A stretch of 64,000 nt of DNA from Isosphaeraceae bacterium (lineage in GTDB: Bacteria; Planctomycetota; Planctomycetia; Isosphaerales; Isosphaeraceae), in assembly GCA_026004735.1 (NCBI GenBank), contig BPJS01000001.1:1860001-1924000 (forward strand), given 5' to 3'. Below the pieces are notes generated by a model. It saw only the letters and a list, made by a program, of their open reading frames with translations. It did not search any database and was not told the origin of the DNA. This document shows, piece after piece, positions 37,791-45,682 of this stretch (positions are counted from its first letter, which is position 1; each line of letters opens with the position of its first letter). The position numbers and the translations under genes were made by a program.

Positions 37791-39056
37791 TCAACGGGAG
37801 AAACTGGGACGGCGAAGGACGGCGATCGCCACATGGCCACCGAATCCGAGCGAGAGTTTGAGGGCGGCGTGGATGGGGCGAGGTCGGGCATGGTGGGGGG
37901 TGGCGTCGAGGTCGCAGAGGGGATCGGGTTGGTCCAGGTTGAGGGTCGGCGGAGCGATTTGGTCGCGGAGTGCCAGGCAGGTGAAGACCAGTTCGGCGGC
38001 ACCGGCGGCGCCGAGCATGTGGCCGATCTGGGGTTTGTTGCCGGAACAACTGACGGCCTCGGCGTGGCGACCGAGGGCCAGGCGGAGCGCCTGGCATTCG
38101 AGGGGGTCGTTGACGCGGGTGGCGGTAGCGTGGAGGTTGACGTGGTCGATCGACTGAGGCGGGACGCGGGCCTGCTCCAAAGCGGCGCGGATCTGGCGGG
38201 CGTAGGGGGCGGGGTCGGGATTGAGGTCGGTCAGGTGGAAGCTGTCGGCGGCAAGCAATCCACCGGCGAGGACGGCGATGGGGCTGGCGTGGCGGCGGCG
38301 GGCGTCCGAGGCACGCTCGAGGAAGAGCACGGCGGCACCTTCTCCGACCAGGAATCCAGAGCGGCGGCGGTCCCAGGGGCGGATGGCCCGAGTGGGGTCG
38401 CCGTTGACTCGAGCCAAGGCTTTCATGGAGCGGAAGCAGCCGAGGACCAGGGGATCGAGTCCGGCATCGGCTGCGCCGGCCAGAGCGGCGCGGCAGTGGC
38501 CGCTTCGGATCAAGCGGGCGGCCTGGAGGACGGCCGCGACGCCCGTAGCGCAGGCTGCGACCGGAGCGAGGCAGGGTCCGGTCGTGCCGAGGTGACGTCG
38601 GACGGCGTCGGCCGCGCACGAGGGGCTGCCCGAGGTCCAAAATGGGGGGGCAGAGGCCGGGCTGGGGGGCTGAGGTGGGTTGACGTGGAATCGGCGGAGG
38701 GTGGCCAGTCCGCCCTTGCTGGTACCGATCAGTATGGCAGTGGATTCTGGATCGAAGAGACGAGGCGGGTAGGTCGAGTCGACGAGAGCCTGGGCCTGGC
38801 GTACCGCCTCGCCAGCGGCCACGACGGCGAGCTGTTCGGTCCGTTCAGTCTGATCGTCGCAGGCCAGCGGAGCGCGACTGCCGTAGGTGATGGCTTCCTC
38901 GCGGGGGTCGAGGGCGGGCAGAGGGCCGAGTGCGGAGACACCACGCAGCAGCGCTGGCCAACTGGAGGCGACGTCAGTACCCAGACCGCAGACAAGTCCG
39001 AGGCCGGTCACGACGATCGGGTCGTCCGGGTCATCCGGGAGGGACAGGCGGCTCAT
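37791..39056 (-). CDS. Beta-ketoacyl-ACP synthase (KAS II/FabF-like)
   Basis: A 421-residue thiolase-fold condensing enzyme. The catalytic triad is intact: Cys169 in VAACATG, His309 in NLHATATRVND and His346 in NKPQIGHMLGAAG. The sequence is a divergent FabF (HATAT in place of the common HGTST), and no acyl carrier protein, malonyl transferase or reductase is nearby. A housekeeping fabF is therefore likely elsewhere, and this copy may have a special role. It lies 34 bases after bioB on the same strand; a role in making the pimeloyl precursor of biotin is a possible inference. The start at 39056 gives a short polar leader. Confidence 0.85.
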   Translation of the reverse strand: MSRLSLPDDPDDPIVVTGLGLVCGLGTDVASSWPALLRGVSALGPLPALDPREEAITYGSRAPLACDDQTERTEQLAVVAAGEAVRQAQALVDSTYPPRLFDPESTAILIGTSKGGLATLRRFHVNPPQPPSPASAPPFWTSGSPSCAADAVRRHLGTTGPCLAPVAACATGVAAVLQAARLIRSGHCRAALAGAADAGLDPLVLGCFRSMKALARVNGDPTRAIRPWDRRRSGFLVGEGAAVLFLERASDARRRHASPIAVLAGGLLAADSFHLTDLNPDPAPYARQIRAALEQARVPPQSIDHVNLHATATRVNDPLECQALRLALGRHAEAVSCSGNKPQIGHMLGAAGAAELVFTCLALRDQIAPPTLNLDQPDPLCDLDATPHHARPRPIHAALKLSLGFGGHVAIAVLRRPSFSR

Positions 39057-39090
39057 GATGGCCGTAACGCCCGCAGAAGCAGCGGGCGGC

Positions 39091-40059
39091 TTAGACCGAC
39101 GAGAGGGACGCGGTCGGGTCGGCCGGACGTGGGGTCAGACCGAGGGCCGAGAACAGGGCATGATCGGCGTCGAGGTCGGGGTTGGGGGTGGTGAGCAGCT
39201 TGTCGCCGGCGAACAAGGAGTTGGCACCGGCCAGGAAGCAGAGCGCCTGCTCGGTCTGCGAAAGGCTGAGCCGTCCGGCCGAGAGGCGGACCTTGGCGGT
39301 TGGGAAGAGGATGCGGGTGGTGGCGATCATTCGGAGGAGGTCCCAGATCGGCACTGGCGGCTGATCGGCCAAGGGAGTACCGGCGACGGGGACCAGGGCG
39401 TTGATTGGGATGGATTCGGGCGGAGGGTTGAGTTGGGAGAGGGTGTGGAGCAGGTCGATGCGGTCGTCGTGGGTTTCGCCCAGGCCCAGGATGCCGCCGC
39501 AGCAGACGGCGATCCCGGCGTCCTGGACGTGGCCAAGGGTCCGCAGGCGGTCGTCGTAGGTTCGGGTCGAGATGATCGAGGAATAGTGGTTGCGGGAGGT
39601 GTCGAGATTGTGGTTGTAGGCGTCGAGCCCGGCGTGTTTGAGGCGCTGGGCCTGGTCTGAGTCGAGCATGCCGAGCGTGCAGCAGACTTCCAGCCCGCCC
39701 TCGGCCTTGATGGCGGAGATGATCTCGAGCAGGCGGTCGAAGGCGGGGCCGTTTTTGACCTCGCGCCAGGCGGCTCCCATGCAGAAGCGGGTTGCGCCAG
39801 AGGCCCGGGCGTTGCGGGCGGCGGCAAGCACGGTATCGCGGTCCAGGAGCGGTTCCGCCTCAACGGCCGTGCGATAGTGGGCTGACTGTGGGCAATAGGC
39901 GCAATCTTCGGGGCAGCCGCCGGTCTTGACCGACAGGAGCACGCAGACCTGGATCTGGGAGGGGTCGTTGTGGGCGCGGTGGACGAGGTGAGCTCGGCCG
40001 ATCAGATCGAGCAGGGGGCTGTGGTAGAGGGCGGCGATTGCGGAACGGTTCATGGCCAT
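39091..40059 (-). CDS. bioB: Biotin synthase BioB
   Basis: A 322-residue radical-SAM enzyme inserting sulfur into dethiobiotin. The SAM cluster motif C49-x3-C53-x2-C56 ([13 protein letters not shown]) and the second-cluster region ([24 protein letters not shown]) are present, as are [12 protein letters not shown] and [12 protein letters not shown]. The length is typical. The gene starts MAMNRS with an alternative ATG two codons on. It is followed closely by the ketosynthase gene and preceded by the small membrane protein, so biotin synthesis is embedded in the minus-strand train. bioF lies about 5.6 kb away on the other strand; bioA and bioD are not in the window. Confidence 0.96.
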   Translation of the reverse strand: MAMNRSAIAALYHSPLLDLIGRAHLVHRAHNDPSQIQVCVLLSVKTGGCPEDCAYCPQSAHYRTAVEAEPLLDRDTVLAAARNARASGATRFCMGAAWREVKNGPAFDRLLEIISAIKAEGGLEVCCTLGMLDSDQAQRLKHAGLDAYNHNLDTSRNHYSSIISTRTYDDRLRTLGHVQDAGIAVCCGGILGLGETHDDRIDLLHTLSQLNPPPESIPINALVPVAGTPLADQPPVPIWDLLRMIATTRILFPTAKVRLSAGRLSLSQTEQALCFLAGANSLFAGDKLLTTPNPDLDADHALFSALGLTPRPADPTASLSSV

Positions 40060-40095
40060 GTCAGGTGGGGAAGGCAGGTGTGAAGCGAGAAGGGC

Positions 40096-40278
40096 TTACG
40101 AGCGGCGGGCCGATTTGCAGACCAGGAAGACCCCGGCGCCGGCAACGGCCAGAAGCACGGTGTAGCCGATCCAGGGGTCCATGGGCTCGCCGGAGGAGAC
40201 GCCCTCCTGCGCCGAGGCGGAGGAAGCTAGGACGAGCAGCCAGCAAGCGGCGGTCCGGAACCAGTGCAGGGGCTTCAT
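40096..40278 (-). CDS. Small exported membrane protein (60 residues)
   Basis: A 60-residue protein with a Sec-type signal (MKPLHWFRTAACWLLVLASSASA-QE), a 15-residue polar segment, one transmembrane helix (WIGYTVLLAVAGAGVFLVC) and a short KSARRS cytoplasmic tail. Its ATG overlaps the stop of the preceding HYExAFE gene in an ATGA arrangement, which argues for translational coupling and for a real gene despite its size. Function unknown. The gene is 36 bases upstream of bioB. Confidence 0.65.
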   Translation of the reverse strand: MKPLHWFRTAACWLLVLASSASAQEGVSSGEPMDPWIGYTVLLAVAGAGVFLVCKSARRS

Positions 40279-40850
40279 TGCGGAGTTCTCGCGAACCGGG
40301 AAGGGCCAACGGATCGAGCGGTGGGGGGACAGACGGGCATGCCGGCCAGCCATTCCGAGAGCGGGCGGACCCGGCGGCGAAACTCGCGGCGGGCCATCGC
40401 CACGGCTTTCCAGGCCGGGCCACGGGAACGCAGGTGCTCAATGTAATCGTCGTAGGCGATCGTCCAAAAGCGGTAGACGCGGCCGCGAAATTCGAAGCCC
40501 CCCTCGCCGGCCGGGAGTCCGAATTCGGGGCGAGGCTCTGCGTAAACGAAGGCGAGCACGGCACGGAAGCCGGGGCCGAACATCGCCTGCCAACGGGCCA
40601 GCCCGTCAAGATCGTCGGTGGTGACCCAGTTTTCCCAGGAGCGCGGGCCCGCCCGGCGTTTGCCGATCTTGCCCTTGACCTCGACGACCAGGTTGGGGCC
40701 GCGGCGGGGGTAGAGGATGAAGTCGGGGTTCTTGAGGCCACCGGCGGCGGTTAGAGGACGGCGTGTCTGGTCAATGGCGACGCATGGGACCGAGTCGGCC
40801 CGGACGCGAGCCTCGAAGGCAGCTTCGTAATGGTTCGACCGGTGGGCCAT
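40275..40850 (-). CDS. HYExAFE family protein, PD-(D/E)xK nuclease-like
   Basis: A 191-residue protein with the planctomycete HYExAFE signature at residues 7-13 (HYEAAFE). Beyond the name motif, NPDFILYPRRGPNLVVEVKGK (split as D43 and E57-V-K59) has the acid and ExK pattern of PD-(D/E)xK nucleases: a strand with Asp, then Glu-x-Lys on the next strand. The rest is helical and basic (AMARREFRRRVRPLSEWL). Nuclease activity is an inference from this pattern. I took the ATG at 40850; a GTG at 40862 is possible. Its stop overlaps the start of the small membrane protein by four bases. Confidence 0.75.
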   Translation of the reverse strand: MAHRSNHYEAAFEARVRADSVPCVAIDQTRRPLTAAGGLKNPDFILYPRRGPNLVVEVKGKIGKRRAGPRSWENWVTTDDLDGLARWQAMFGPGFRAVLAFVYAEPRPEFGLPAGEGGFEFRGRVYRFWTIAYDDYIEHLRSRGPAWKAVAMARREFRRRVRPLSEWLAGMPVCPPTARSVGPSRFARTPQ

Positions 40851-40865
40851 GGAACAGATCACGGA

Positions 40866-41351
40866 TCAGGGAGACGAACGCGGGAGCGAGGCGGTCAAGG
40901 CAGAGACAGGGATCAGGCCGCCGGGAGGAGCCGCCGGACGCACCGAAGGCTTGCGCCGAGGGGGTAGCACCGCCTCGGCGTATTCCCAGAGCTGCTCGGG
41001 AGACTCGAAGAGCTTGGCAACCTTCCAGTCGCTGTCATACTCACAATTGTCGGTCAAATACTCTCGGCAAACTTTGGGGCGGTCTTCATAGATGGCGCAG
41101 CGATACTCGGGCGTCAGATATTTGCAACGGGTCAGGACAGCCAGATACCAAGTGTCTTCGTCGACGTAGATCGAAACCTGGTCGTGGGCCAGGTACCAGC
41201 GGATGGCGTCGTAGTCGTCCCAAGTTTTGGGCGTGTCGATCGGGAGACTGAAGTAGCGGCAGCATTTGCCCGTACAGTAGTCGCACAGGCACTGGTCGGG
41301 GGTCAGTTCGTCTCGATGGGGTTGCGGACGCGAGGCGGTTGCGGTGGACAT
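40866..41351 (-). CDS. YkgJ-type cysteine-cluster protein
   Basis: A 161-residue protein with the YkgJ/CxxCxxCC-type zinc or iron cluster pattern. The Cys residues are in CLCDYCTGKCCRYFSL, RCKYLTPEYRCAIYEDRPKVCREYL and NCEYD. The R-P-x-x-C-R-x-Y signature (DRPKVCREY) is the family's best marker. The protein is soluble and its function is unknown; members may bind Fe-S or Zn. The start at 41351 (MSTATASRP) follows a longer frame of low-complexity sequence that I exclude. It lies 15 bases before the HYExAFE gene and 50 bases after the methyltransferase gene, in one direction. Confidence 0.85.
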   Translation of the reverse strand: MSTATASRPQPHRDELTPDQCLCDYCTGKCCRYFSLPIDTPKTWDDYDAIRWYLAHDQVSIYVDEDTWYLAVLTRCKYLTPEYRCAIYEDRPKVCREYLTDNCEYDSDWKVAKLFESPEQLWEYAEAVLPPRRKPSVRPAAPPGGLIPVSALTASLPRSSP

Positions 41352-41401
41352 GGTGAGGGCGCAGGCGCTGTTGCTGGGAAGTGGTACGGCTCCATAAGGT
41401 A

Positions 41402-42208
41402 TCAGAAAGGCCGGCGTTGCGGAATCGTGGCTGCGAGGGCGGAGAGTTGGGTCGGGCCGATACCGCAGCAACCGCCGACCCAGGCCGGCCCAGGCGGGAG
41501 GGCGTCGCGGAGCTGTTTGGCCCAGCGGAGCGGGTCCGGAATCGGTTGGTCGGGGAGTTGGCCAGGTCGCGCAACGAGTAGGCCGGAATAGCGGGCTCGG
41601 ATCGAGGCCAAGATGCGGCCGGCCGTCTCGATGGGGACGCAGTTGGCTCCGAGGCCAGCCGGACCCGCGTCGATCAAGCCGGCTAGCTTCGATTCGGGAG
41701 GCGGGCTGATCAGCGTGACCAGGACCGGCCCCTGGAGCGGGCCGAGGGCAGCCAGAGCGGCCAGAGCTTGATCGGGCTGAAAGGTTTCGAGGAGCAGGGC
41801 GTCGACGCCGGCATCGAGCAGGACCTCGGCCTGGGAGCGGAGGGCGTGGGGATGGCCAGCGGCGGTCGGGCCGATGCTTCCGACGATGAGGGTCTCGGGA
41901 TCAGCAGCCAAGCGGGCGAGCTGGACGGCGGCTCGATTCAAGAGCGGAACATCAGCCTGGCGGTGGAAGCGGGCGAGCCAGTGGGCGTTGGCGTTGAAGG
42001 TGTTGGTGGTGAGGACCACGGCGCCAGCGGCGCGGTCGGCCTCGTGGAGGGCGTGCACGGCGTCGGGATGGTCGAGAGACCAGAGGCAGGGATCGTCGCC
42101 GGTGGGGTCGAGGCCGGCCGCAAGGAGCCGGGCGCCGAGGCCGGCGTCGAGCACCAGATCGCGGCGGAGGCAATCGGTCAGACGGCTTGCGCGCTCAGGC
42201 GTCGCCAC
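41402..42208 (-). CDS. Homocysteine S-methyltransferase-like protein
   Basis: A 268-residue barrel protein related to the homocysteine-binding domain of MetH, MmuM and BHMT. Seen: LVLDAGLGARLLAAG at the N-terminus (the usual LLDGAxGTxL), TNTFNANAHWLARF, LIVGSIGPTAAG, and the zinc ligands in GANCVP and GGCCGIGP. It is shorter than full methyltransferases and lacks cobalamin domains. No ATG lies at the right place. The most likely start is a GTG at 42208, inside the last codons of the site-2 protease gene (14-base overlap), which implies translational coupling. Confidence 0.82.
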   Translation of the reverse strand: MATPERASRLTDCLRRDLVLDAGLGARLLAAGLDPTGDDPCLWSLDHPDAVHALHEADRAAGAVVLTTNTFNANAHWLARFHRQADVPLLNRAAVQLARLAADPETLIVGSIGPTAAGHPHALRSQAEVLLDAGVDALLLETFQPDQALAALAALGPLQGPVLVTLISPPPESKLAGLIDAGPAGLGANCVPIETAGRILASIRARYSGLLVARPGQLPDQPIPDPLRWAKQLRDALPPGPAWVGGCCGIGPTQLSALAATIPQRRPF

Positions 42209-43247
42209 GGTGGCGTCGGGCCTTTCGTTCCCGGCTCTGGCGGAGGAGGAATCGCTCCTCGTCGCGGGTGAGGGCGGCGCGTCCCTGGCGATGGATTTTG
42301 TCGAGGATGGCATCGAGCCGCTGCTCGATGGCGGCCTCGCGGGCCTGGCGGCGGCGGAGCTGGGCCTCGGCCCGGAGGCGATGCCAGCGGCTCAGTGCGC
42401 TCTCGCGGCGCGGCCGCACGACCGGCGGGCTAGCCTCCAGGCTGGTGTAGCCTTGCGAGAAGTCGTAACCGAAGAGTTCGCCGCCCAGTTCACCCGAGTC
42501 TTCGAGCTGTCGGGACTCCCAACGAACAAACAGCTCGATGACCAGCGCCAGGGCCAGAAGCATCAGGGCGCCGGGCTTGCCAAAGTAGATGCGAAACAGG
42601 GCAGCGACGGCCAGCAGAACGGCGGCGGCCCGGGCTAATGGAGGCGAGAGGTCGGTCTCACGGAGGGCCGAGCGCTGCCAGTTGCGGACGGCCAGGCCCC
42701 CGTCGAAGGGCAGGGCCGGCAGGGCGTTGGCCAGGGCCAGGACCCAACTGGCATGACCGAGGCAGCCCAGCCACCAAGCCAGGCTGAAGGCATCGATGGG
42801 CGAACCGTCGGGTTGGAGAGGCGCTCCCGCCGTGGCGCCGCCAAAGGGGTCGAGTTGCAACCGCGCGTTGAGCAGGCGTAAGCTGACCAACGAGACCAGA
42901 GCCAGAGCCAGGTTAGCCGCAGGACCGGCCAGGATGGTCGTCAGCCCTTCAGGCCCGCTGGCCGTGGCCTGGCTACCTGGCCGATTCAGTTCGCCCAACG
43001 GCCAGATGCAGACCGTGGGGCGCGGAATCCCGAGCCGCTCGGCCGTCAGCGCGTGGGCCAGTTCGTGGATGAGCAAGGCGGCGGCCATCACCACGGCCCA
43101 TCCGCATGCTTCCAGGGGGGATTGATGTTCGCCGATCAGGGCCTCCAGGCACCGAAGACCCGCGAAGATGAGGAGGACATAGTGGATTCGGTACTGAGTT
43201 CCACGCCAGCGCCCGATGCGGATCGACCAGGCGAGGAGGTCGGACAT
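42195..43247 (-). CDS. Site-2 protease-like membrane metalloprotease
   Basis: A 350-residue intramembrane zinc protease of the SpoIVFB/S2P group. The HExxH motif is H61-E62-x2-H65 (IHELAHAL), and the third ligand Asp182 is in NALPALPFDGG. About five or six transmembrane helices surround these. The last 100 residues form a charged, soluble tail with a conserved-looking helix (GRAALTRDEERFLLRQSRE) that resembles the rhomboid/S2P-associated domain seen in other planctomycete proteases. It probably cleaves membrane-bound regulators. The start at 43247 is an ATG; a TTG further upstream is less likely. The homocysteine methyltransferase-like gene overlaps its 3' end. Confidence 0.85.
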   Translation of the reverse strand: MSDLLAWSIRIGRWRGTQYRIHYVLLIFAGLRCLEALIGEHQSPLEACGWAVVMAAALLIHELAHALTAERLGIPRPTVCIWPLGELNRPGSQATASGPEGLTTILAGPAANLALALVSLVSLRLLNARLQLDPFGGATAGAPLQPDGSPIDAFSLAWWLGCLGHASWVLALANALPALPFDGGLAVRNWQRSALRETDLSPPLARAAAVLLAVAALFRIYFGKPGALMLLALALVIELFVRWESRQLEDSGELGGELFGYDFSQGYTSLEASPPVVRPRRESALSRWHRLRAEAQLRRRQAREAAIEQRLDAILDKIHRQGRAALTRDEERFLLRQSRERKARRHRGDA

Positions 43248-43399
43248 GATGAATGTCCCGGAGCGTGGCAAATGCCGAGACGAACAACCTGAAATTTCTA
43301 CTTAAAAGTCTACACCTCGGCGGGATCAACCCGCAACGCGGGGCGTGCTTGGGCGAAAGGTTCGCGGACGAGGTGAACCAGGCGGCATGGGGCCAGACG

Positions 43400-44512
43400 A
43401 TGAGCGAGTTAGCTGAGCGATCCGGCGGAAGGCTGATTGTGGAATTGGGGTTGCGGCGGTACCCGATTGTGGTGGCGTCGGAGGGAGACTCACTGAGGGA
43501 GTTTGTCAGGGAGCGGTTTCCGGCGCCAGAGCGGACGGCCTTGGTCGTCGCCGATGCCAACGTGCGCGAGCTGGGGGAAGCTGTTCGGAGGGAGTTGGAG
43601 GCGGCGGGCTTGCGAGGCCAGGTGGTGGAGGTTCCGGCGGGCGAAGGGTCGAAATCGCTGGAACAGGCCAGTCGGCTCTGGGACATCCTGGCCGAGTCGC
43701 GGGCGGATCGACGGACGGTGGTCGTGGCGGTCGGAGGAGGGGTAGTCGGCGATCTGGCCGGATTTGCAGCGGCGACCTATGCGCGGGGTTTAGCGCTCTT
43801 GATGGTCCCGACGACGCTGCTGGCCATGGTGGATAGTTCGGTCGGGGGGAAGGTGGGGATCAACCATCCTCGGGCCAAGAATCTGCTGGGTTCGTTTCAC
43901 CAGCCGGCGGGGGTGTGGATTGATCCGGCGTGCCTACGGACGCTGCCGGAACGCGAGTTTCGCAGCGGGCTAGCCGAGGTGGTCAAGTATGGGGTGATCC
44001 TGGACCCGGAATTTTTCGGCTGGCTTGAGGCGCACGGAGATCGGGTGGTCGAACGCGAGGGCGAGGCGCTGCGGACGGTGATCGCGCGGTGTTGTGCGTT
44101 GAAGGCGGGGGTTGTCGCGGCCGACGAGCGTGAGGAGACCGGTTTGCGGGCGATCCTCAATTTTGGACATACGATCGGACATGCGATCGAGAGCGTGATG
44201 GGGTATGAGCGCGGAATGCTTCATGGGGAGGCGGTCTCGATCGGCATGGTGCGGGAGTGCCGGCTGGCGGAACGGATCGGCTGGGTCGATGGAGGAGTGA
44301 CGGCGCGACTCGAAGCGCTGTTGAAGCGGCTGGGACTGCCGACGGCGATGCCCGACCTGCCGCGTGACGGACTCTGGGCCGCGATGGGTCGGGACAAGAA
44401 GAACGTGGCGGGGGTGGTGCGGTTTGTCTTGCCGCGGGCCTTGGGTCGGATGGAGGCGACCGGGAATGTGCCGGCGGCGCTGCTGGAGTCGATGCTGGAG
44501 CCTGGGCCATGA
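43400..44512 (+). CDS. aroB: 3-dehydroquinate synthase AroB
   Basis: A 370-residue NAD- and metal-dependent enzyme converting DAHP to 3-dehydroquinate in the shikimate pathway. Hallmarks seen: VVVAVGGGVVGDLAGFAAATYARG, VPTTLLAMVDSSVGGKVGIN, the LAEVVKYG segment, and the metal-binding NFGHTIGHAIE. The ATG at 43400 is preferred; the frame extends upstream to 43253 but that part is unlike AroB. It is divergent from the site-2 protease gene across a relatively AT-rich stretch (about 43285-43320, with CTTAAAAGTCTACAC) that is a good promoter candidate. The stop overlaps the dprA start by four bases. Confidence 0.97.
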   Translation: MSELAERSGGRLIVELGLRRYPIVVASEGDSLREFVRERFPAPERTALVVADANVRELGEAVRRELEAAGLRGQVVEVPAGEGSKSLEQASRLWDILAESRADRRTVVVAVGGGVVGDLAGFAAATYARGLALLMVPTTLLAMVDSSVGGKVGINHPRAKNLLGSFHQPAGVWIDPACLRTLPEREFRSGLAEVVKYGVILDPEFFGWLEAHGDRVVEREGEALRTVIARCCALKAGVVAADEREETGLRAILNFGHTIGHAIESVMGYERGMLHGEAVSIGMVRECRLAERIGWVDGGVTARLEALLKRLGLPTAMPDLPRDGLWAAMGRDKKNVAGVVRFVLPRALGRMEATGNVPAALLESMLEPGP

Positions 44513-45648
44513 CCGAGGGGGACGGGGCGGGGTCGGTCGAGCTGCGGGAGCTATTGCGGTTGACGCTGGTCCCGGGGCTCGGTCCGGCGACGATTGCGAC
44601 CTTGCTGGAACATGGCGGTTCGGCCGCGCGGGTGACCCGGATGGGAGAGCGCGAACTTCGCGAGATTCCGGGCATTGGTCCGCGGCTAGCCGGGAAGATC
44701 GCGGCGGCCCGGACGGAGGTCGATCCGGATCTCGAGCTGGAGCTGTGTCGGGCGCGGGGGGTCTGGCTGTTGACTCGGGAGATGGATGCGTATCCGCCGC
44801 GGCTGCGGGAGATTGTCGATCCACCGGTGATGTTGTATGTGAGGGGGACGCTTGAGCCGCGGGATGAACTGGCGGTGGCGATGGTGGGGTCGCGGCGGTG
44901 CTCGGCGTATGGCGCGCGGGTGGCGGAGCGGCTGGCGGCGTCGCTGGCACGGGCGGGCGTGACGGTGGTGTCGGGGCTGGCTCGGGGGATCGACGCGGCG
45001 GCGCATCGGGGAGCGCTTCAGGCGGGGGGCCGAACCATAGCGGTCGCGGCCAATGGGCTGGATCGAACCTACCCGCCGGAGCATGAGCGTCTGGCCCAAG
45101 AGATCGCCGATTCGGGGGCCGTCTTGAGCGAGATGGCGATGCGCCAGCCGCCGCTGGCGTCGCTGTTTCCGCAGCGGAATCGGATTATTTCGGGGCTGAG
45201 TCTGGGGGTGGTGGTTGTCGAGTCGGCGCCGCGGTCGGGTTCCCTGCTGACGGCTCAGCATGCCATCGAGCAGAATCGCGAGGTGTTCGCGGTTCCGGGT
45301 CCGATCGATAGTCTGCTGAGTCGGGGCTGTCATGCGTTGATTCGTGATGGGGCGAAGTTGGTGGAGACGGTCGACGACATTCTTGAGGAACTGGATGCGA
45401 CGCTGCGGGCGCGGCTGGCTGGGGAGCGGGTGGCGAGCGAGGGGGCTGGGCCGCCGCCGCCGACGGCTCCGGTGCTCAACGAGATGGAGCGGCGGCTGCT
45501 GGATCAGCTCAACGCGACCCCCCGCGGCGCGGATGAGTTGATCGCGGCGACGGGGCTAGCCGCGTCGCAAGTGATGGCGACGCTGAGCGTGCTGGAGATG
45601 CGGCGGCTGGCCAAGCGGGTTCCGGGCAATTTGTTTGTGCGGGTCTGA
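44509..45648 (+). CDS. dprA: DNA-processing protein DprA
   Basis: A 379-residue DprA/Smf, which binds single-stranded DNA and loads RecA during natural transformation. It has an N-terminal helix-hairpin-helix-like region (REIPGIGPRLAGKI), the Rossmann-fold core with GSRRCSAYG, SGLARGIDAAAHRGAL and FPQRNRIISGLS, and a C-terminal winged helix (about 310-379, LLDQLNATPRGADELIAATG). It starts with an ATG overlapping the aroB stop (ATGA). No other competence gene is present. The operon joins aroB, dprA, bioF, a class V aminotransferase and coaD. Confidence 0.96.
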   Translation: MTEGDGAGSVELRELLRLTLVPGLGPATIATLLEHGGSAARVTRMGERELREIPGIGPRLAGKIAAARTEVDPDLELELCRARGVWLLTREMDAYPPRLREIVDPPVMLYVRGTLEPRDELAVAMVGSRRCSAYGARVAERLAASLARAGVTVVSGLARGIDAAAHRGALQAGGRTIAVAANGLDRTYPPEHERLAQEIADSGAVLSEMAMRQPPLASLFPQRNRIISGLSLGVVVVESAPRSGSLLTAQHAIEQNREVFAVPGPIDSLLSRGCHALIRDGAKLVETVDDILEELDATLRARLAGERVASEGAGPPPPTAPVLNEMERRLLDQLNATPRGADELIAATGLAASQVMATLSVLEMRRLAKRVPGNLFVRV

Positions 45649-45682
45649 GCGGTTGGGCCACGCGTCCGCGGACCGAGGTGAC

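Noticed and set aside
37473..39194. 573-residue plus-strand frame opposite the ketosynthase gene
   Set aside because: Shadow of the FabF-like gene; repetitive Gly/Asp/Val composition and no ribosome site or recognisable fold.
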